NCBI GenBank assembly: GCA_021790055.1
Contig: JAJYIL010000227.1
Coordinates: forward strand, 1 to 5,608
Source of the DNA: Bacteroidota bacterium
Lineage (GTDB): Bacteria > Bacteroidota > Ignavibacteria > Ignavibacteriales > Ignavibacteriaceae
Direction of reading: 5' to 3'
DNA: 5,608 nucleotides
Under the pieces are notes generated by a model that did not search any database, had not been told where the DNA came from, and worked only from the letters and a program-made list of their open reading frames with translations. Both the position numbers and the translations under genes were made by a program. Below are positions 5,305 through 5,608 of the stretch, piece after piece (position 1 is the stretch's first letter; each line of letters starts with the position of its first letter).

Positions 5305-5390
5305 TCACAGAGTTTCACTGAGGTATCACAAAGTTACACAGAAAAAAGCTCAGTGGAACTCTGTGTGAACTCTTAGTAACTCTGTGTAAT
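5305..5390. repeat. Inverted/direct CACAGAGTT-type repeats between kinase and regulator
   Basis: CACAGAGTTTCACTGAG (5306-5322) pairs with CTCAGTGGAACTCTGTG (5349-5365) over all 17 positions, one of them a G-U pair, with a 26-nt loop. A second pairing TTACACAGA (5334-5342) with TCTGTGTAA (5381-5389) competes with it. The right side also contains AACTCTGTGT twice, 21 nt apart. There is no T-tract after the main stem, so it is not a classical terminator. In the shared mRNA it could act in attenuation, processing or stability. Equally, it may be a dispersed repeat of the CACAGAG kind that happens to sit in the spacer. Confidence 0.88.
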
Positions 5391-5404
5391 AAAAAGGATA
5401 TGTT

Positions 5405-5608
5405 ATGATTACTAAATTAAAAAACATAAACTGTCTAATTATTGACGATGAACAGGAAGCATGTGACAGACTGGAGAGCCTACTAAATAAAATAGAAAAC
5501 ATCAAAGTAATAGCTAAAGAAACAAAAGCCGAGGATGGAATTAAAGCCGCTATTGAATTGTCTCCCGACATTATCTTCCTTGACATTGAGATGCCAGGTA
5601 AAAGCGGG
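5405..5608 (+). CDS. Response regulator, receiver domain (runs off the right edge; probably LytTR family)
   Basis: These are the first 68 codons of a two-component response regulator. The receiver signatures are clear: the hydrophobic strand CLIIDDEQEA with the metal-binding acids Asp14 and Asp15, and the phospho-acceptor Asp60 in PDIIFLDIEMPGKSG. FLDIEMP with a preceding SPD is typical of LytR/AlgR regulators, which end in a LytTR DNA-binding domain. That domain lies beyond the window, so the output type is inferred from the LytS-type kinase upstream. The ATG at 5405 has AAGGA (5394-5398) 6 nt upstream. It is probably co-transcribed with the kinase through the repeat-bearing spacer. Confidence 0.93.
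   Translation, partial: MITKLKNINCLIIDDEQEACDRLESLLNKIENIKVIAKETKAEDGIKAAIELSPDIIFLDIEMPGKSG

Noticed and set aside
5350..5586. Minus-strand 78-codon open frame
   Set aside because: It is antisense to the receiver domain of the response regulator and begins in the repeat spacer at the far side; no supporting features.

Overview
The window is AT-rich bacterial DNA, most likely from the Bacteroidota/Chlorobiota group (an Ignavibacteria-like genome is my best guess). The clues are an LytS-type histidine kinase with a large extracytoplasmic sensor followed by its response regulator, a short UPF0213-type GIY-YIG protein next to tRNA genes, tRNA genes without an encoded CCA, and one promoter-like site of the Bacteroidota TTG/TAnnTTTG type. 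The phylum call is inference from gene content, not from a marker gene.

Left part (1-2082, minus strand): a compact leftward run plsY -> degP/htrA-like protease -> purB (5' part only). The genes overlap by 11 and 4 bases, so they are probably one transcript with translational coupling. They cover phospholipid synthesis, envelope protein quality control and purine synthesis. Positions 2083-2288 are a gene-free AT-rich spacer from which this operon and the rightward tRNA cluster probably diverge.

Middle part (2289-3021, plus strand): a tRNA cluster with one intact tRNA-Gly(GCC), one intact tRNA-Cys(GCA), and three degenerate extra copies (one Gly, two Cys). Every degenerate copy contains a short perfect hairpin that the intact copy lacks: two tandem 15-nt hairpins cleanly inserted in the D-loop of the Gly copy, and two unrelated palindromes (16 and 17 nt) that replace exactly the same 18-nt segment in the two Cys copies. 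A 79-codon GIY-YIG nuclease gene lies between the intact tRNA-Cys and the last Cys fragment, so it is bracketed by imperfect direct repeats of the tRNA 3' part. This is the most unusual feature of the window and may reflect small palindromic elements, or hairpin-templated repair, acting on tRNA genes, perhaps with the nuclease involved.

Right part (3168-5608, plus strand): a two-component pair. A 705-residue membrane histidine kinase (His_kinase/PF06580 type, TTG start) has a large region between two membrane segments carrying two FG-GAP-like acidic loops. It is followed after 119 nt by the receiver domain of a response regulator that runs off the window, probably LytTR type. The spacer between them contains a 17-bp inverted repeat built from CACAGAGTT-type units that could form a strong hairpin in the shared mRNA.
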